From NCBI GenBank assembly GCA_963778465.1, contig CAVZUK010000002.1:310001-374000 (forward strand): a stretch of 64,000 bases of DNA. Direction: 5' to 3'. The translations under genes and the position numbers were made by a program. The DNA comes from CAVZBW01 sp963778465. GTDB lineage: Bacteria > Actinomycetota > Acidimicrobiia > Acidimicrobiales > RAAP-2. The notes under the pieces were generated by a model. The model saw only the letters and a program-made list of their open reading frames with translations, was not told the DNA's origin and ran no database searches. The first letter of the stretch is position 1. The number at the start of each line of letters is the position of its first letter. This document shows, in pieces, positions 16,843-24,884 of the stretch.

Positions 16843-17271
16843 ATGATCCTCACCCCAGCGCAAGAGCGGTTCTTGACCCGGCAGGCCCGCGGGCACCTGG
16901 CCACTGTGGGAAGCGACGGCACGCCGCAGGTCAAGCCCGTCGGGTTCACCTACCGGCCCGAGCTCGGTGCCATCGACGTCGCCGGGTTCAACATGGGACA
17001 GAGCGCGAAGTACCGCAATGTCACCACCAACCCCAAGGTGGCGTTCGTCGTCGACGAGGTGACGGAGCCGACCATGGCCGGTGCCCACTTCCTCGAGCTC
17101 CGGGGAGTCGCCCGGACGGCCGTCGCCGCTCACGATCCGAGCGGGCACCTGGCGCCGGAGATCATCCGGATCCATATTCGCCGGGTCGTCTCCTTCAACG
17201 TCGACCCCGACCGCCCCGGCTTCGAGGCCCGGAACGTCGCCGCAGAAGACGGCACGAGCGAGGTGGCCTGA
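16843..17271 (+). CDS. Split-barrel FMN/F420-binding oxidoreductase (PPOX class), SoxR target
   Basis: A 142-residue single-domain protein: FLTRQARGHLATVGSDGTPQVKPVGFTYRPE is the opening strand pair of the PNPOx-like split barrel, KYRNVTTNPKVAFVVDEV the typical middle with cofactor-contacting Lys-Tyr-x-N, and IRIHIRRVVSFNVDPD the end. Actinobacterial members often bind F420 and reduce small electrophiles. ATG 16843 lies seven bases after the -10 of a SoxR-type promoter; a GTG nine bases earlier would lie before the predicted RNA start and is rejected. The quinone-oxidoreductase-like gene follows three bases later, so both belong to one redox-inducible operon. Confidence 0.85.
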   Translation: MILTPAQERFLTRQARGHLATVGSDGTPQVKPVGFTYRPELGAIDVAGFNMGQSAKYRNVTTNPKVAFVVDEVTEPTMAGAHFLELRGVARTAVAAHDPSGHLAPEIIRIHIRRVVSFNVDPDRPGFEARNVAAEDGTSEVA

Positions 17272-17274
17272 ACG

Positions 17275-18258
17275 GTGCTGGCCGTGGAGGTGGCGAGGTT
17301 CGGTGGCCCCGAGGTCCTGGGGCCGCGCGATCTGCCCGATCCGGTGCCCGGACCGGGACAGGTCGCCGTGGCGGTGTCGGCGAGCGACGTCCTGTTCGTC
17401 GACACCATGATCCGGTCCGGCCGGGGTCGGGGCTATTTCCCCATCCGGCCGCCGTACGTGCCCGGAAACGGCGTGGGTGGCGAGGTGGTCGTCGTGGGCG
17501 AAGGGGTCGACTCCGGGTGGCTCGGTCGACAGGTGGTCGCCCACACGGGTGGCCCGGGAGGAACCGGCGGCTATGCCGAGCAGGCCGAAGCCGATCTCGA
17601 GTCCATCGCGGCCGTGCCCGAGGGCGTGGGGCTCCTCACGGCCACCGCCGTCCTCCACGACGGCACGACGGCGCTGCGCATACTCGAGCAGGTGGACGTC
17701 CGGTCCGGCGGGTGGGTCCTCGTGCTGGGCGCCGCGGGCGGGATGGGCATCCTGCTGGTGCAGCTCCTGGTCGCCCGTGGCACGCAGGTCGTCGGCGCCG
17801 TGAGGGGAGGGGCCAAGCGAGACGCGGTGGCCCGTGCCGGGGCGCACGCCACCGTCGACTACGGACAGCCAGGATGGACCGACGGTGTGCTCGAGGCCAC
17901 CGGCGGCAGCCGCCCCTGGGCGGTCCTCGACGGCGTGGGCGGCCGCCTCGGCGCGGAGGCGTTCCCGTTGCTCGCCGAGGAAGGGTGGTTCTCCGCCCAC
18001 GGCAGCGCGGGTGGCTCGTTTGCGTCGTTCGACCCGGATGCGGCACGACGCCGCGGGATCGCGGTCACGACGATCGCCGACCTGCAGCACGGACCCGGAG
18101 ACCGACCCCGGCTGCTGCGCGCCGCGCTGGACGAGGTCCGCCGCGGCCGCCTGCGGCCGTTCGTCGGGCAGACCTTCTCGCTCGCGGAGGCCTCGAAGGC
18201 CCACCAGGCCCTGGAGTCCCGAGAGACCGTGGCGAAGACGTTGCTGCTCTCCATCTGA
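17275..18258 (+). CDS. Zinc-type MDR oxidoreductase, quinone reductase-like
   Basis: A 327-residue medium-chain reductase. VEVARFGGPEVLGPRDLPDPVPGPGQVAVAVSASDV is the N-terminal substrate domain, with no zinc-binding cysteines, as in quinone oxidoreductases. RSGGWVLVLGAAGGMGILLVQLLVARGTQVVGAV is the NADPH-binding Rossmann motif (AAGGMG), and GQTFSLAEASKAHQALESRETVAKTLL the usual end. The GTG start is three bases after the previous stop, so it is co-transcribed with the split-barrel protein from the SoxR promoter. A quinone or enone reductase is exactly what a redox-cycling-drug sensor would induce, which supports the assignment. Confidence 0.88.
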   Translation: MLAVEVARFGGPEVLGPRDLPDPVPGPGQVAVAVSASDVLFVDTMIRSGRGRGYFPIRPPYVPGNGVGGEVVVVGEGVDSGWLGRQVVAHTGGPGGTGGYAEQAEADLESIAAVPEGVGLLTATAVLHDGTTALRILEQVDVRSGGWVLVLGAAGGMGILLVQLLVARGTQVVGAVRGGAKRDAVARAGAHATVDYGQPGWTDGVLEATGGSRPWAVLDGVGGRLGAEAFPLLAEEGWFSAHGSAGGSFASFDPDAARRRGIAVTTIADLQHGPGDRPRLLRAALDEVRRGRLRPFVGQTFSLAEASKAHQALESRETVAKTLLLSI

Positions 18259-18350
18259 CGGTTCCCCGCGAAGGCCCCGGTGTGGAGTCCGAGAGGGGGC
18301 CCCCGTCACGACCAATTCCGAGGCCCGGCGGTGTCGGTACTGGTGACGAT

Positions 18351-18365
18351 GCTCCACCGTGGAGC
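18351..18365. promoter_or_regulatory. Perfect inverted repeat upstream of the YCII-like gene
   Basis: GCTCCAC-C-GTGGAGC has perfect 7-base arms and a one-base centre. It ends six bases before the AAGGAGGT ribosome-binding site of the gene at 18384. It could be an operator or an mRNA hairpin next to the ribosome site. Confidence 0.4.
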
Positions 18366-18383
18366 CGACCAAGGAGGTCCATC

Positions 18384-18734
18384 ATGGCGACGTTCGTTCT
18401 CGTGTACCGCGCCCCCAGGGGCTACACGCCGGGCAACCCGGAGATCGCAGGGCGCTGGCAGCGCTACCTCGAGGGGCTCGGCGACCATCTCGTCGACGCC
18501 GGCAACCCCGTCTTCAGCCGCACGACCGTCGGCAACGTCGGTGGCGACTCGGACCTGGGCGGATACTCGCTCATCACCGCGCCCGACGCGGCCGCCGCGG
18601 TCGAGCTCGCCGGGGCGTGCCCGATCCTCGAGGCCGGCGGGGGTGTCGAGGTCGGCGAGCTCACGCTGCTCCACCTGGAGGGCGTGGCCACCACGGCCGG
18701 CGACCACGCCGCGGCGGTCGGCCTGTCGCGCTGA
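18384..18734 (+). CDS. YCII-related (DGPF) small protein
   Basis: A 116-residue ferredoxin-like protein: MATFVLVYRAPRGYTPGNPEIAGRWQRYLEGLGDHLVDAGNPVF, then GGYSLITAPDAAAAVELAGACPILEAGGGVEVGEL. The pattern (one alpha-beta fold, GGYxxITAxDxxxAxELAxxCP) is that of YCII/DGPF proteins, which in actinobacteria often accompany ECF sigma factors and whose biochemical role is not established. A strong AAGGAGGT ribosome site stands upstream. It converges with the response regulator gene. Confidence 0.85.
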   Translation: MATFVLVYRAPRGYTPGNPEIAGRWQRYLEGLGDHLVDAGNPVFSRTTVGNVGGDSDLGGYSLITAPDAAAAVELAGACPILEAGGGVEVGELTLLHLEGVATTAGDHAAAVGLSR

Positions 18735-18752
18735 GGGAGCCTTCTGGCCGGG

Positions 18753-19403
18753 TCAGTACGCGTCGCCGCCACGGTCGAGTCCGTGGCGGTGCGCGTACAC
18801 GGCGGCCTGGGCGCGGTCGCGGCTTCCGGTCTTGGCGAAGATCCGGTTGATGTGGGTCTTCACCGTCGACTCGGCGACGTAGAGGCGCTCCGCGATCTCG
18901 GTGTTGGTGAGCCCTGCGGCCAGGAGAGCCAACACCTCGGCCTCTCGGTCGGTGAGGTCGTCGGGGAGGGCGGCGGGCCGCCCGCGCCCGTGCCGGGCTG
19001 CGGTGAGGAGCGTTGACTGGACCGCGGGGTCGAGCACCGACTGACCCGCAGCCGCCGCCTCGATCGCGCGCCGTATGTCGTCGCGCGACGCGTCCTTGGT
19101 GAGATAGCCCGATGCTCCGGCGGAGAGCGCACCGACGACGGACTCGTCGTCGGCAAAAGTGGTGAGGACGACCACGGCGACGTCCGGGTGCCGTGCCCGG
19201 AGCCGCCGCGTCGCTTCGATGCCGTCGAGCCTCGGCATTCTCAGGTCCATCAACACGACCTCGGGCGAATGCTCCGCCACGAGCTCGAGGGCCTCCTCGC
19301 CGTCGGAGGCGAGCCCGGCTACCTCGGTGTCGGGGAAGCCCGCGATGATCGTGGCAAGACCCTCCCGGATCACGCGCTGGTCGTCCGCGATGAGCACCCT
19401 CAC
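18753..19403 (-). CDS. NarL/FixJ-family response regulator
   Basis: A 216-residue regulator: VRVLIADDQRVIREGLATII holds the acidic pair, VVLMDLRMPRLDGIEA the phospho-acceptor Asp, TTFADDE the Thr switch and GYLTKDA the conserved Lys. The C-terminal LuxR-type helix-turn-helix (LTDREAEVLALLAAGLTNTEIAERLYVAESTVKTHINRIFAKTG) binds DNA. The GTG start overlaps the stop of the histidine kinase gene (GTGA), so sensor and regulator are a translationally coupled pair. Confidence 0.95.
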   Translation of the reverse strand: MRVLIADDQRVIREGLATIIAGFPDTEVAGLASDGEEALELVAEHSPEVVLMDLRMPRLDGIEATRRLRARHPDVAVVVLTTFADDESVVGALSAGASGYLTKDASRDDIRRAIEAAAAGQSVLDPAVQSTLLTAARHGRGRPAALPDDLTDREAEVLALLAAGLTNTEIAERLYVAESTVKTHINRIFAKTGSRDRAQAAVYAHRHGLDRGGDAY

Positions 19404-20587
19404 GCGGCCGCCCCGTCGTGGGCCGGTCCGGGCGCTCCGGCGACCGGGATCGTCGCCGCGACGCGCCATCCCCCCGGCGACGGCCCCGCCTCGAGGGTCC
19501 CGCCGAGGAGGTCCAGCCGTTCGGCGATCCCGAGCAGGCCGTATCCCGCGCCCGTTTCCTCGAGCGACGGCACACCGGCGGCCGCGGCGTTGTCGACGGT
19601 GACGGCGACGGTTCCGTCGGCGAAGCGGAGGGCGACCGTGGTCGGCGCCCCGGCGGCGTGCTTCATCACGTTGGTCAGCGCCTCCTGCACCACCCGGTAG
19701 GCGGCGGTGACCACCTGCGCCGGCAGGGGCCGGGGGGAACCGGTCACCGAGAAGCGGGCATCGTGTTCACGGGAGAGCTTGGCCAACTGGTCTCCGAGCG
19801 GGGTGGGATCCTCGCGGAGGGCGCGCACCGCGCCGCGCGCCTCGTCGAGCCCCTCGCGCACCAACTGTCGCGTCCGCTCGAGCTGCGACCGAACCGCGTC
19901 GCTCACCTTTGGCTCGGCGTCCGCGACCGTCGAGAGGGCCTCGAGCTGCACGGAGAGGGCGGCGAGCGTGTGGGCCAGGACGTCGTGCAGCTCGCGGGCC
20001 AGGTGGTTCCGCTCCGAGAGGACCTGCGCCCTCGCCTGCTGGACCTCGGCCCGTGCCGTCTCGAGCTCGACCTCGGCCCGTTGCTCGGAGCGCTCGAGGG
20101 CCTGTTGACGCACGGTCCCGACGAGCAGTCCTGCGAACACGGCGGCCAGGCCGCCGACCGGGATCGCCAGCGAATGTCCCGCGATCGCCACGCTCGAGAA
20201 CATGGCGCCACAGCCGACGACGCCGATCCCCACCGCCAGGGACTGCGGCCCGCGCATCGCGGCGCCGAGGGCTGCGACCGCGACGAAGATGAGCGCCTGC
20301 GGTGCGAAGGCGACGAGCACGCCACCGACGATCGCCATCCCGGCGAGGGGAGCACTGGCCAGTGGGGGCTGCAGGGAGGTGTACTCCCGGAGCGCCACCC
20401 AGAGGATCCAGCAGCCCGTCGCCGCCGCGAGGAGCACCGACGCGGCGACCTGGGTCCCGCCGGTGTCGAGCCGTCCGATCTGGGCGGCGACACTCCAGGT
20501 CAGGAGGCCCAACCCCACCACGTTGACCGCGGCGGGGAGGACGACCCACGTGACCGGGGGGCGGGCGGTCGTCGGCGAGCCGGTCAC
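19400..20587 (-). CDS. Membrane sensor histidine kinase, NarX/DesK-like
   Basis: A 395-residue kinase. Five or six hydrophobic helices (residues about 12-170) form a small membrane sensor. A coiled region (RSEQRAEVELETARAEVQQARAQ) leads to the HisKA_3 box, SERNHLARELHDVLAHTLAALSVQLEAL, with the phospho-His in RELHDVLAH. The ATPase follows (VVQEALTNVMKHA as N box, VTVDNAA replacing the usual G1 DxGxG, GAGYGLLGIAERLDLLGGTLEA as G2). The membrane sensor without a large external loop suggests it senses the membrane or a small partner. GTG 20587 overlaps the stop of the upstream membrane protein gene. Confidence 0.92.
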   Translation of the reverse strand: MTGSPTTARPPVTWVVLPAAVNVVGLGLLTWSVAAQIGRLDTGGTQVAASVLLAAATGCWILWVALREYTSLQPPLASAPLAGMAIVGGVLVAFAPQALIFVAVAALGAAMRGPQSLAVGIGVVGCGAMFSSVAIAGHSLAIPVGGLAAVFAGLLVGTVRQQALERSEQRAEVELETARAEVQQARAQVLSERNHLARELHDVLAHTLAALSVQLEALSTVADAEPKVSDAVRSQLERTRQLVREGLDEARGAVRALREDPTPLGDQLAKLSREHDARFSVTGSPRPLPAQVVTAAYRVVQEALTNVMKHAAGAPTTVALRFADGTVAVTVDNAAAAGVPSLEETGAGYGLLGIAERLDLLGGTLEAGPSPGGWRVAATIPVAGAPGPAHDGAAA

Positions 20588-21156
20588 GGCTCCATGATGG
20601 ACCTCGACGCCCCGACCGCGGGCCGGCGGGGGGCCGGGGTCAGCCCGACCGGGAGGCCCACCGCTCCTCGACGGACCCCGACGGCCCGCCAGGACAGCAC
20701 GCCCGTGCGGATCACGGCCTCGGAGAGGGCCATGATGATCAGCGCCGAGGTCCAGGCCGCGGCGCTGGTGATGCTGTGAGCGGCGCTGAAGCGCTCGACC
20801 GCGGCGCCGCCCCCGTGGGTGGCGTAGACCTGGAAGGCCAGGCGGCCCCCGGTCCCGAGGATCCACAACGTGGCGGCCACCAGTCCGGCCTTGGCGAAGG
20901 GCACGCCGTCGCCGTCGGCCCTGACGGCCGTGAAGAGTCCCGCCAGGGCGCCGAGGGTCCCTCCGACGAGACCGCATCCGATGACGAGAAGGAGATCGTT
21001 GCCGGCCGTGGGCACGCTGTGGAGATAGTTGGCCGCCACGTAGGCGACGAGGCCGATGGGCAGGAGGAGCGAGTGCGTGGTGAGGCGCCGACCACGTACC
21101 TGCAGGAGGACGAGCCCGATGAGTGCGATGTCGATGGCGTAGTCACTGAGCGTCAT
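20584..21156 (-). CDS. Membrane protein co-expressed with the two-component system
   Basis: A 190-residue protein with about five transmembrane helices (MTLSDYAIDIALIGLVLLQV, LLLPIGLVAYVAANYL, LLLVIGCGLVGGTLGALAGLF, a central one near LVAATLWILGTG, and AAWTSALIIMALSEAVI). It resembles CcdC/DUF1453-like membrane proteins by layout only. It ends with the stop that overlaps the start of the kinase gene, making a three-gene operon: membrane protein, kinase, regulator. A sensory accessory role is inferred from this coupling. Confidence 0.7.
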   Translation of the reverse strand: MTLSDYAIDIALIGLVLLQVRGRRLTTHSLLLPIGLVAYVAANYLHSVPTAGNDLLLVIGCGLVGGTLGALAGLFTAVRADGDGVPFAKAGLVAATLWILGTGGRLAFQVYATHGGGAAVERFSAAHSITSAAAWTSALIIMALSEAVIRTGVLSWRAVGVRRGAVGLPVGLTPAPRRPAVGASRSIMEP

Positions 21157-21311
21157 GCACCCAGTGTCGGGAACCGACCGCCGGAGGTCGTCAACCCCGG
21201 GGTGGATCGCAGGGTGGAACCTGCTCCATCCCCATCCCGGCCCTGCCTCGCCACATGAGAAGAGCGCTGACGCTGGGCGTTGTCAGCACCTCCCCGCCGG
21301 CAGGCGCTCCT

Positions 21312-21749
21312 CTAGGACGCCGCGTGGTAGCAGTTGAACATCCACCGGATGCCGAAGCGGTCGAGGGTGCAGCCCCAGTAGGCCCAGGGCATCTCCTGCA
21401 TTCCCGTGGACTCGCTGCCACCCGCGCTCAGCTCCGCGTAGAGCCGATCGGTCTCTGCCCGGGTGTCGGGCTCCAGGTTGATCGTGACGTTGTTGCCGAC
21501 CCTCAGCTCGTGGCCCATCGACTCCACCATGTCGGTGCCCATGAGCACGTGTCCGGCCAGGATCGGCAGCTCGACGTGGGCGACCATGTTCCGCTCGGCG
21601 TCGGAGAGCTCGGGTCCGCCGGGGCTGCTCGGTATGTCGCCCATCCGCGTGAGGGGCGCGACGAGCTCGGTCCCGAAGACGGACCGGTAGAAGAGAAAGG
21701 CCTCCTCGGTCTGTCCCATGAAGTTGAGGTAGGTACTCACCCTGCTCAT
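21312..21749 (-). CDS. PhnB-like VOC protein (3-demethylubiquinone methyltransferase-like fold)
   Basis: A 145-residue protein: VSTYLNFMGQTEEAFLFYRSVFGTEL is the PhnB opening, VAHVELPILAGHVLMGTDM the metal-site strand, and NNVTINLEPDTRAETDRLYAELSAGG ... MPWAYWGCTLDRFGIRWMFNC the second module. The ending WGxxxDRFGIRWMFNC is diagnostic for the PhnB subgroup. Its function is not established despite frequent misannotation as a methyltransferase. It stands alone, divergent from the DUF2461 gene. Confidence 0.88.
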   Translation of the reverse strand: MSRVSTYLNFMGQTEEAFLFYRSVFGTELVAPLTRMGDIPSSPGGPELSDAERNMVAHVELPILAGHVLMGTDMVESMGHELRVGNNVTINLEPDTRAETDRLYAELSAGGSESTGMQEMPWAYWGCTLDRFGIRWMFNCYHAAS

Positions 21750-21935
21750 CGCCACGCTCCTCGCTCTCCGGGCGGCCGTCCGCCGGCGTGCTGTGTAGAG
21801 GTTCGACGTCTCCGCGGCCCGGGTCTCATCGCCGCGACCGTGCCGATTCTGCGCCTCTTCTCCGTCCGCCGTCCACCGACCCGCCGTGCTATCGATGGGC
21901 GGTGCCGGGGGACCCGACGGCGGGAGGTGCGGCTG

Positions 21936-22553
21936 ATGGCATTTCGAGGGTGGCCGGTCGAGGCGGTCGAGTTCTACGAGCAGCTCGAGACCGACAACAC
22001 CAAGGCCTACTGGCAGGAGCACAGGTCGGTGTACGAACGGTGCGTCAAGGGCCCGATGGAAGAGCTCCTCGCCGAGCTCGCCGTCGACTTCGGCACCGGG
22101 CGTGTCTTCCGTCCCTACCGGGACGTGCGTTTCAGCAAGGACAAGTCCCCCTACAAGACCAACTGCGCCGCCCACCTCCAAGGCGGGTACATCTCCCTCT
22201 CCGCCGACGGGCTCTTCGTCGGGAGCGGGCTCTACATGCCGGAACCGGGCCAGCTCCGGCGCTATCGCGAGGCCGTCGACGGCCATCTCTCGGGATCGAG
22301 GCTGGAGTCGATCGTCTCGGTCCTGCGCCAGGCCGGCTACGAGGTCGGCGCCCACGACGTCCTCAAGGTGGCGCCCAAGGGATATCCCAAGGACCACCCT
22401 CGCATCGAGCTGCTCAAGCGCAAGGGCATCGTCATGTCCAAGTCCTGGCCGGTCGAGGCCTGGCTCGGCACGAGGAGGGCCAGGGACCGCGTGGTCGCCA
22501 GCCTCGAGGCCGCCGGTCCCCTCAACGCCTGGCTGGCGGAGTTCGTCGGCTGA
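21936..22553 (+). CDS. DUF2461-family protein
   Basis: A 205-residue protein whose pattern fits DUF2461 (TIGR02453): FRGWPVEAVEFYEQLETDNTKAYWQEHRSVYERCVKGPMEELLAEL, then FRPYRDVRFSKDKSPYKTNCAAHL, GLYMPEPGQLRRYREAVD, and DVLKVAPKGYPKDHPRIELLKRKGIVMSK. The invariant Arg-Asp-x-Arg-Phe-Ser-x-Asp-Lys-x-Pro-Tyr-Lys motif is intact. The biochemical role of the family is unknown. GGGAGG stands eight bases before the ATG. It is divergent from the PhnB-like gene with 186 bases between. Confidence 0.9.
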   Translation: MAFRGWPVEAVEFYEQLETDNTKAYWQEHRSVYERCVKGPMEELLAELAVDFGTGRVFRPYRDVRFSKDKSPYKTNCAAHLQGGYISLSADGLFVGSGLYMPEPGQLRRYREAVDGHLSGSRLESIVSVLRQAGYEVGAHDVLKVAPKGYPKDHPRIELLKRKGIVMSKSWPVEAWLGTRRARDRVVASLEAAGPLNAWLAEFVG

Positions 22554-22590
22554 CGGTGGACCGCCCTCCGGTCTTGGCGAAGGATCGTGA

Positions 22591-22647
22591 AGATCGGGCG
22601 GGCCGAAGGAGCCGGTGACCCCCTCGGCCACCAAGACGGCCCGATCT
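22591..22647 (+). other. Nested long inverted repeat after the DUF2461 gene
   Basis: AGATCGGGC (22591-22599) is complementary to GCCCGATCT (22639-22647), and inside it GGCCGA (22601-22606) is complementary to TCGGCC (22624-22629), with nine unpaired bases on one side. The nested stem would be stable in RNA. It lies between the DUF2461 stop and a small ORF, so it may be a terminator or a processed leader. Confidence 0.35.
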
Positions 22648-22741
22648 CTCGGCCCCCGATGCTGAAGGAAGACTCAGTTCTCGCGAAGGAGCTTCAGAAC
22701 CTGGGCCGCGGGGAGCCCGGGTGAGGTAGGCCATTCGGGTG

Positions 22742-23017
22742 ATGCCGGACGAGGCCTCGAAGGGCTGTCAGCCAAAGGGACCACTGCCGACAACGACGCC
22801 AGTCAATCGCCTACGACGCATTGCGGATCGCCTCAACGCGCCCAGATGGACCGTCACCTGGGAACGCTCGGTGTCGACCGAAGACCAAGGACACGATGCC
22901 GAGAGGGATGATGCGACACGAGACGTCGCTCTCCTCCTCCGGTTGGCCGAGGCCGCCGCAAACGATGACGACGCGGCCGTTCATTATGCGCTGGAGGAGC
23001 TCGAAACCGAGCAATAG
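22742..23017 (+). CDS. Possible small protein with atypical codon use
   Basis: A 91-residue frame, not recognised. The second half is acidic and helical (ERDDATRDVALLLRLAEAAANDDDAAVHYALEELETEQ), which looks like a real helical pair; the first half is basic. Third codon positions carry many A and T (AAT, CAA, GAT, GAA, CAT, TAT), unlike the almost purely G/C third positions of neighbouring genes. No ribosome-binding site is clear before the ATG. It may be a young or transferred gene, or a chance frame. Confidence 0.35.
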   Translation: MPDEASKGCQPKGPLPTTTPVNRLRRIADRLNAPRWTVTWERSVSTEDQGHDAERDDATRDVALLLRLAEAAANDDDAAVHYALEELETEQ

Positions 23018-23046
23018 CGGAACGATGTGACCTCCCGGCGGGTCCG

Positions 23047-23892
23047 TCAATCGGCGCGATGGACCTCGAGGTCAACCGGGTGGCTCGCGTCAACGGCCGC
23101 AAAGTCCGGATCCCGTCGCTCGCCGAGCGCAGCGAAGGCCTCGAGGTTGGCCGGCTGGCCGAGCAGCCGGGCGAAGGCTCGGTTCTCCCGCGAGCGCGCC
23201 GCTCGAATCAGGTCGCGATGGGCGGCCACCATGGTGCGCTTGGTCTCGATGAGCGAGGCGATCGGCTTGGCGGCGAGCTGCCGGGCCACTGCGAGCGTCT
23301 CGGCCATGAGCGCCTCCGGCGGGATCACTCGCCAGGCGAGGCCCATGCGCTCGCACTCCTCTGCCGAGAACCACTCCGAGCTGAGCAGCAGCCAGCTGGC
23401 CCGCTGGCGCCCGAGCAGCAGCGGGAACAGATAGGAGCTGGCCGCCTCGGGCGCCACGCCGAGATCCGTGAAGGGGCAGCGGATCCGTGCCTCCGTCGAC
23501 ATCACGACGAGCTCGGCGTAGCCGAGCAGCGTGGCGCCGATGCCGAGGGCGAGCCCGTTCACGGCGCATACCAGGGGCTTCGGAAAGGTCGTCAACTCGT
23601 CGATCAGGCCGGGGAACCCATGGATCCCTGCCCGGAAGCTCTCGGGATCCGCGGTTCGTGCCGCCATCTCGAGCACATCGGTCCCGGCGGAGAAGGCGCG
23701 ACCCTCGCCCGTGAGCACGACCACGGCGACGTCGGGCGCTGCCGCTGCGCCCCGGAGGGCCTCCGTGGTGGCATCGTAGAGCGCCTCGTTGAACGCGTTG
23801 AGGGCATCGGGCCGGTCGAGGGTGATCACCCGGACCCGGCCGTCGTCATCGATCCGCAGCAGGGGATCCTTCGCCTCTTGGGAGCCAGACAT
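23047..23892 (-). CDS. Enoyl-CoA hydratase/isomerase family protein
   Basis: A 281-residue crotonase: VRVITLDRPDALNAFNEALYDATTEAL opens it, GEGRAFSAGTDVLEMAART is the first oxyanion strand, and CAVNGLALGIGATLLGYAELVVMSTEARIRCPFTDLGVAPEAASSYLFPLLLGRQRASWLLLSSEWF the active-site region with APEAASS, the signature shared with the copy at 13828. It probably acts on an acyl-CoA isomerisation or hydration step. It lies downstream of the DrrAB-like ABC genes on the same strand but 149 bases away, so it is probably separately expressed. Confidence 0.9.
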   Translation of the reverse strand: MSGSQEAKDPLLRIDDDGRVRVITLDRPDALNAFNEALYDATTEALRGAAAAPDVAVVVLTGEGRAFSAGTDVLEMAARTADPESFRAGIHGFPGLIDELTTFPKPLVCAVNGLALGIGATLLGYAELVVMSTEARIRCPFTDLGVAPEAASSYLFPLLLGRQRASWLLLSSEWFSAEECERMGLAWRVIPPEALMAETLAVARQLAAKPIASLIETKRTMVAAHRDLIRAARSRENRAFARLLGQPANLEAFAALGERRDPDFAAVDASHPVDLEVHRAD

Positions 23893-24041
23893 AGGCCGAA
23901 AACTAGCCCTCGACTGCGGCAGCGCCGAGGCCAACCAGGTGGGCGAGGCGGCCGGCGGTGAGCGGGCACCGTACCTCTGCGACGTGTTTCCTCTCTCGTG
24001 TTGCCCGGACCGGGCCCGTCGAGTCGTCGCCGGCAGCGCGC

Positions 24042-24884
24042 TCAGGACCGCTTGAGCCTCCACACCGCGAGCGGCGCGAAGACGACCACGATCCCGGCCG
24101 TCCAGAGCAGGGAGGGAACGAGGTAGTACGACAGGGAGTGACCGAGCAGCTGCTCTGCGGCGGGTCCTCCCGTGAGGATCCGCACCGTGTTGCACATGTA
24201 GGTCATCGGCTGGTTGTCGGCGATGGCCTGCATCCACCCGGGCATGGTGGCGACCGGTACGTAGGCACTGGAGACGAACGTGAGGGGGAACACGAGGAAC
24301 GACAGGCCCTGGGCCGCCTGCGGGCTGCCGGCCACGAGCCCGAGCGCGATGAACACCCAGACGAAGGCGAATCCGTAGAGGACGGTCAACGCCGCGGCCG
24401 CGATGCCGTCGCCGGCGCCGCCGTGCAGCCGGAACCCCACGAGGAAGCCGACCGCCGTCATGACCACGACGCCCCACACGACGAGGGTGGTGTCCGCGCC
24501 GGCCCGCCCGGTGGCGACGGAGAACAATCGGATCGGCAGGCTCCTCAGGCGGTCGAAGAGCCCGCCCTCGAGGTCGTCGGCGACGCCGCTCGCCGCACCC
24601 ATCCCCTGGAACAGGACGCCGGTGACGACGAAGCCGGGAACCAGGAAGTCGACGTAGCTCAAGCCGCCCGTGTGGGCCACGGCTCCACCGAACACGTAAC
24701 GGAAGATGAGCAGGAAGAGGACTCCCTGTGCCGTTCCGGCGACGATGAGCGCCGGAGTCCGAACGAACTTCTTGAGCGTCCTCGCCGCGACCTGCAGGGA
24801 GGCGGTCAGGTACGTGGCGCCGGCGTTGACGGCCGAGCGGACCGCGGGGGCCGGGGGATCGTTGCCAACGATGCCGACGGTCAT
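24042..24884 (-). CDS. ABC-2 permease of a DrrAB-like exporter
   Basis: A 280-residue membrane protein with six helices. RTLKKFVRTPALIVAGTAQGVLFLLIFRYVFGGAV is the family opening, FLVPGFVVTGVLFQGMGAASGVADDLEGGLFDRLRSLPI the conserved loop (GLFDRLRSLPI), and the end LVPSLLWTAGIVVVFAPLAVWRLKRS is typical. With the ATPase upstream it forms an exporter of the daunorubicin-resistance type; the substrate is unknown. Its start overlaps the ATPase stop (ATGA), and the TetR regulator on the other strand probably controls both. Confidence 0.92.
   Translation of the reverse strand: MTVGIVGNDPPAPAVRSAVNAGATYLTASLQVAARTLKKFVRTPALIVAGTAQGVLFLLIFRYVFGGAVAHTGGLSYVDFLVPGFVVTGVLFQGMGAASGVADDLEGGLFDRLRSLPIRLFSVATGRAGADTTLVVWGVVVMTAVGFLVGFRLHGGAGDGIAAAALTVLYGFAFVWVFIALGLVAGSPQAAQGLSFLVFPLTFVSSAYVPVATMPGWMQAIADNQPMTYMCNTVRILTGGPAAEQLLGHSLSYYLVPSLLWTAGIVVVFAPLAVWRLKRS

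Noticed and set aside
21312..21749. Assignment as a ubiquinone methyltransferase.
   Set aside because: The PhnB-like fold is VOC, not a methyltransferase; that name comes from old annotation of the family.
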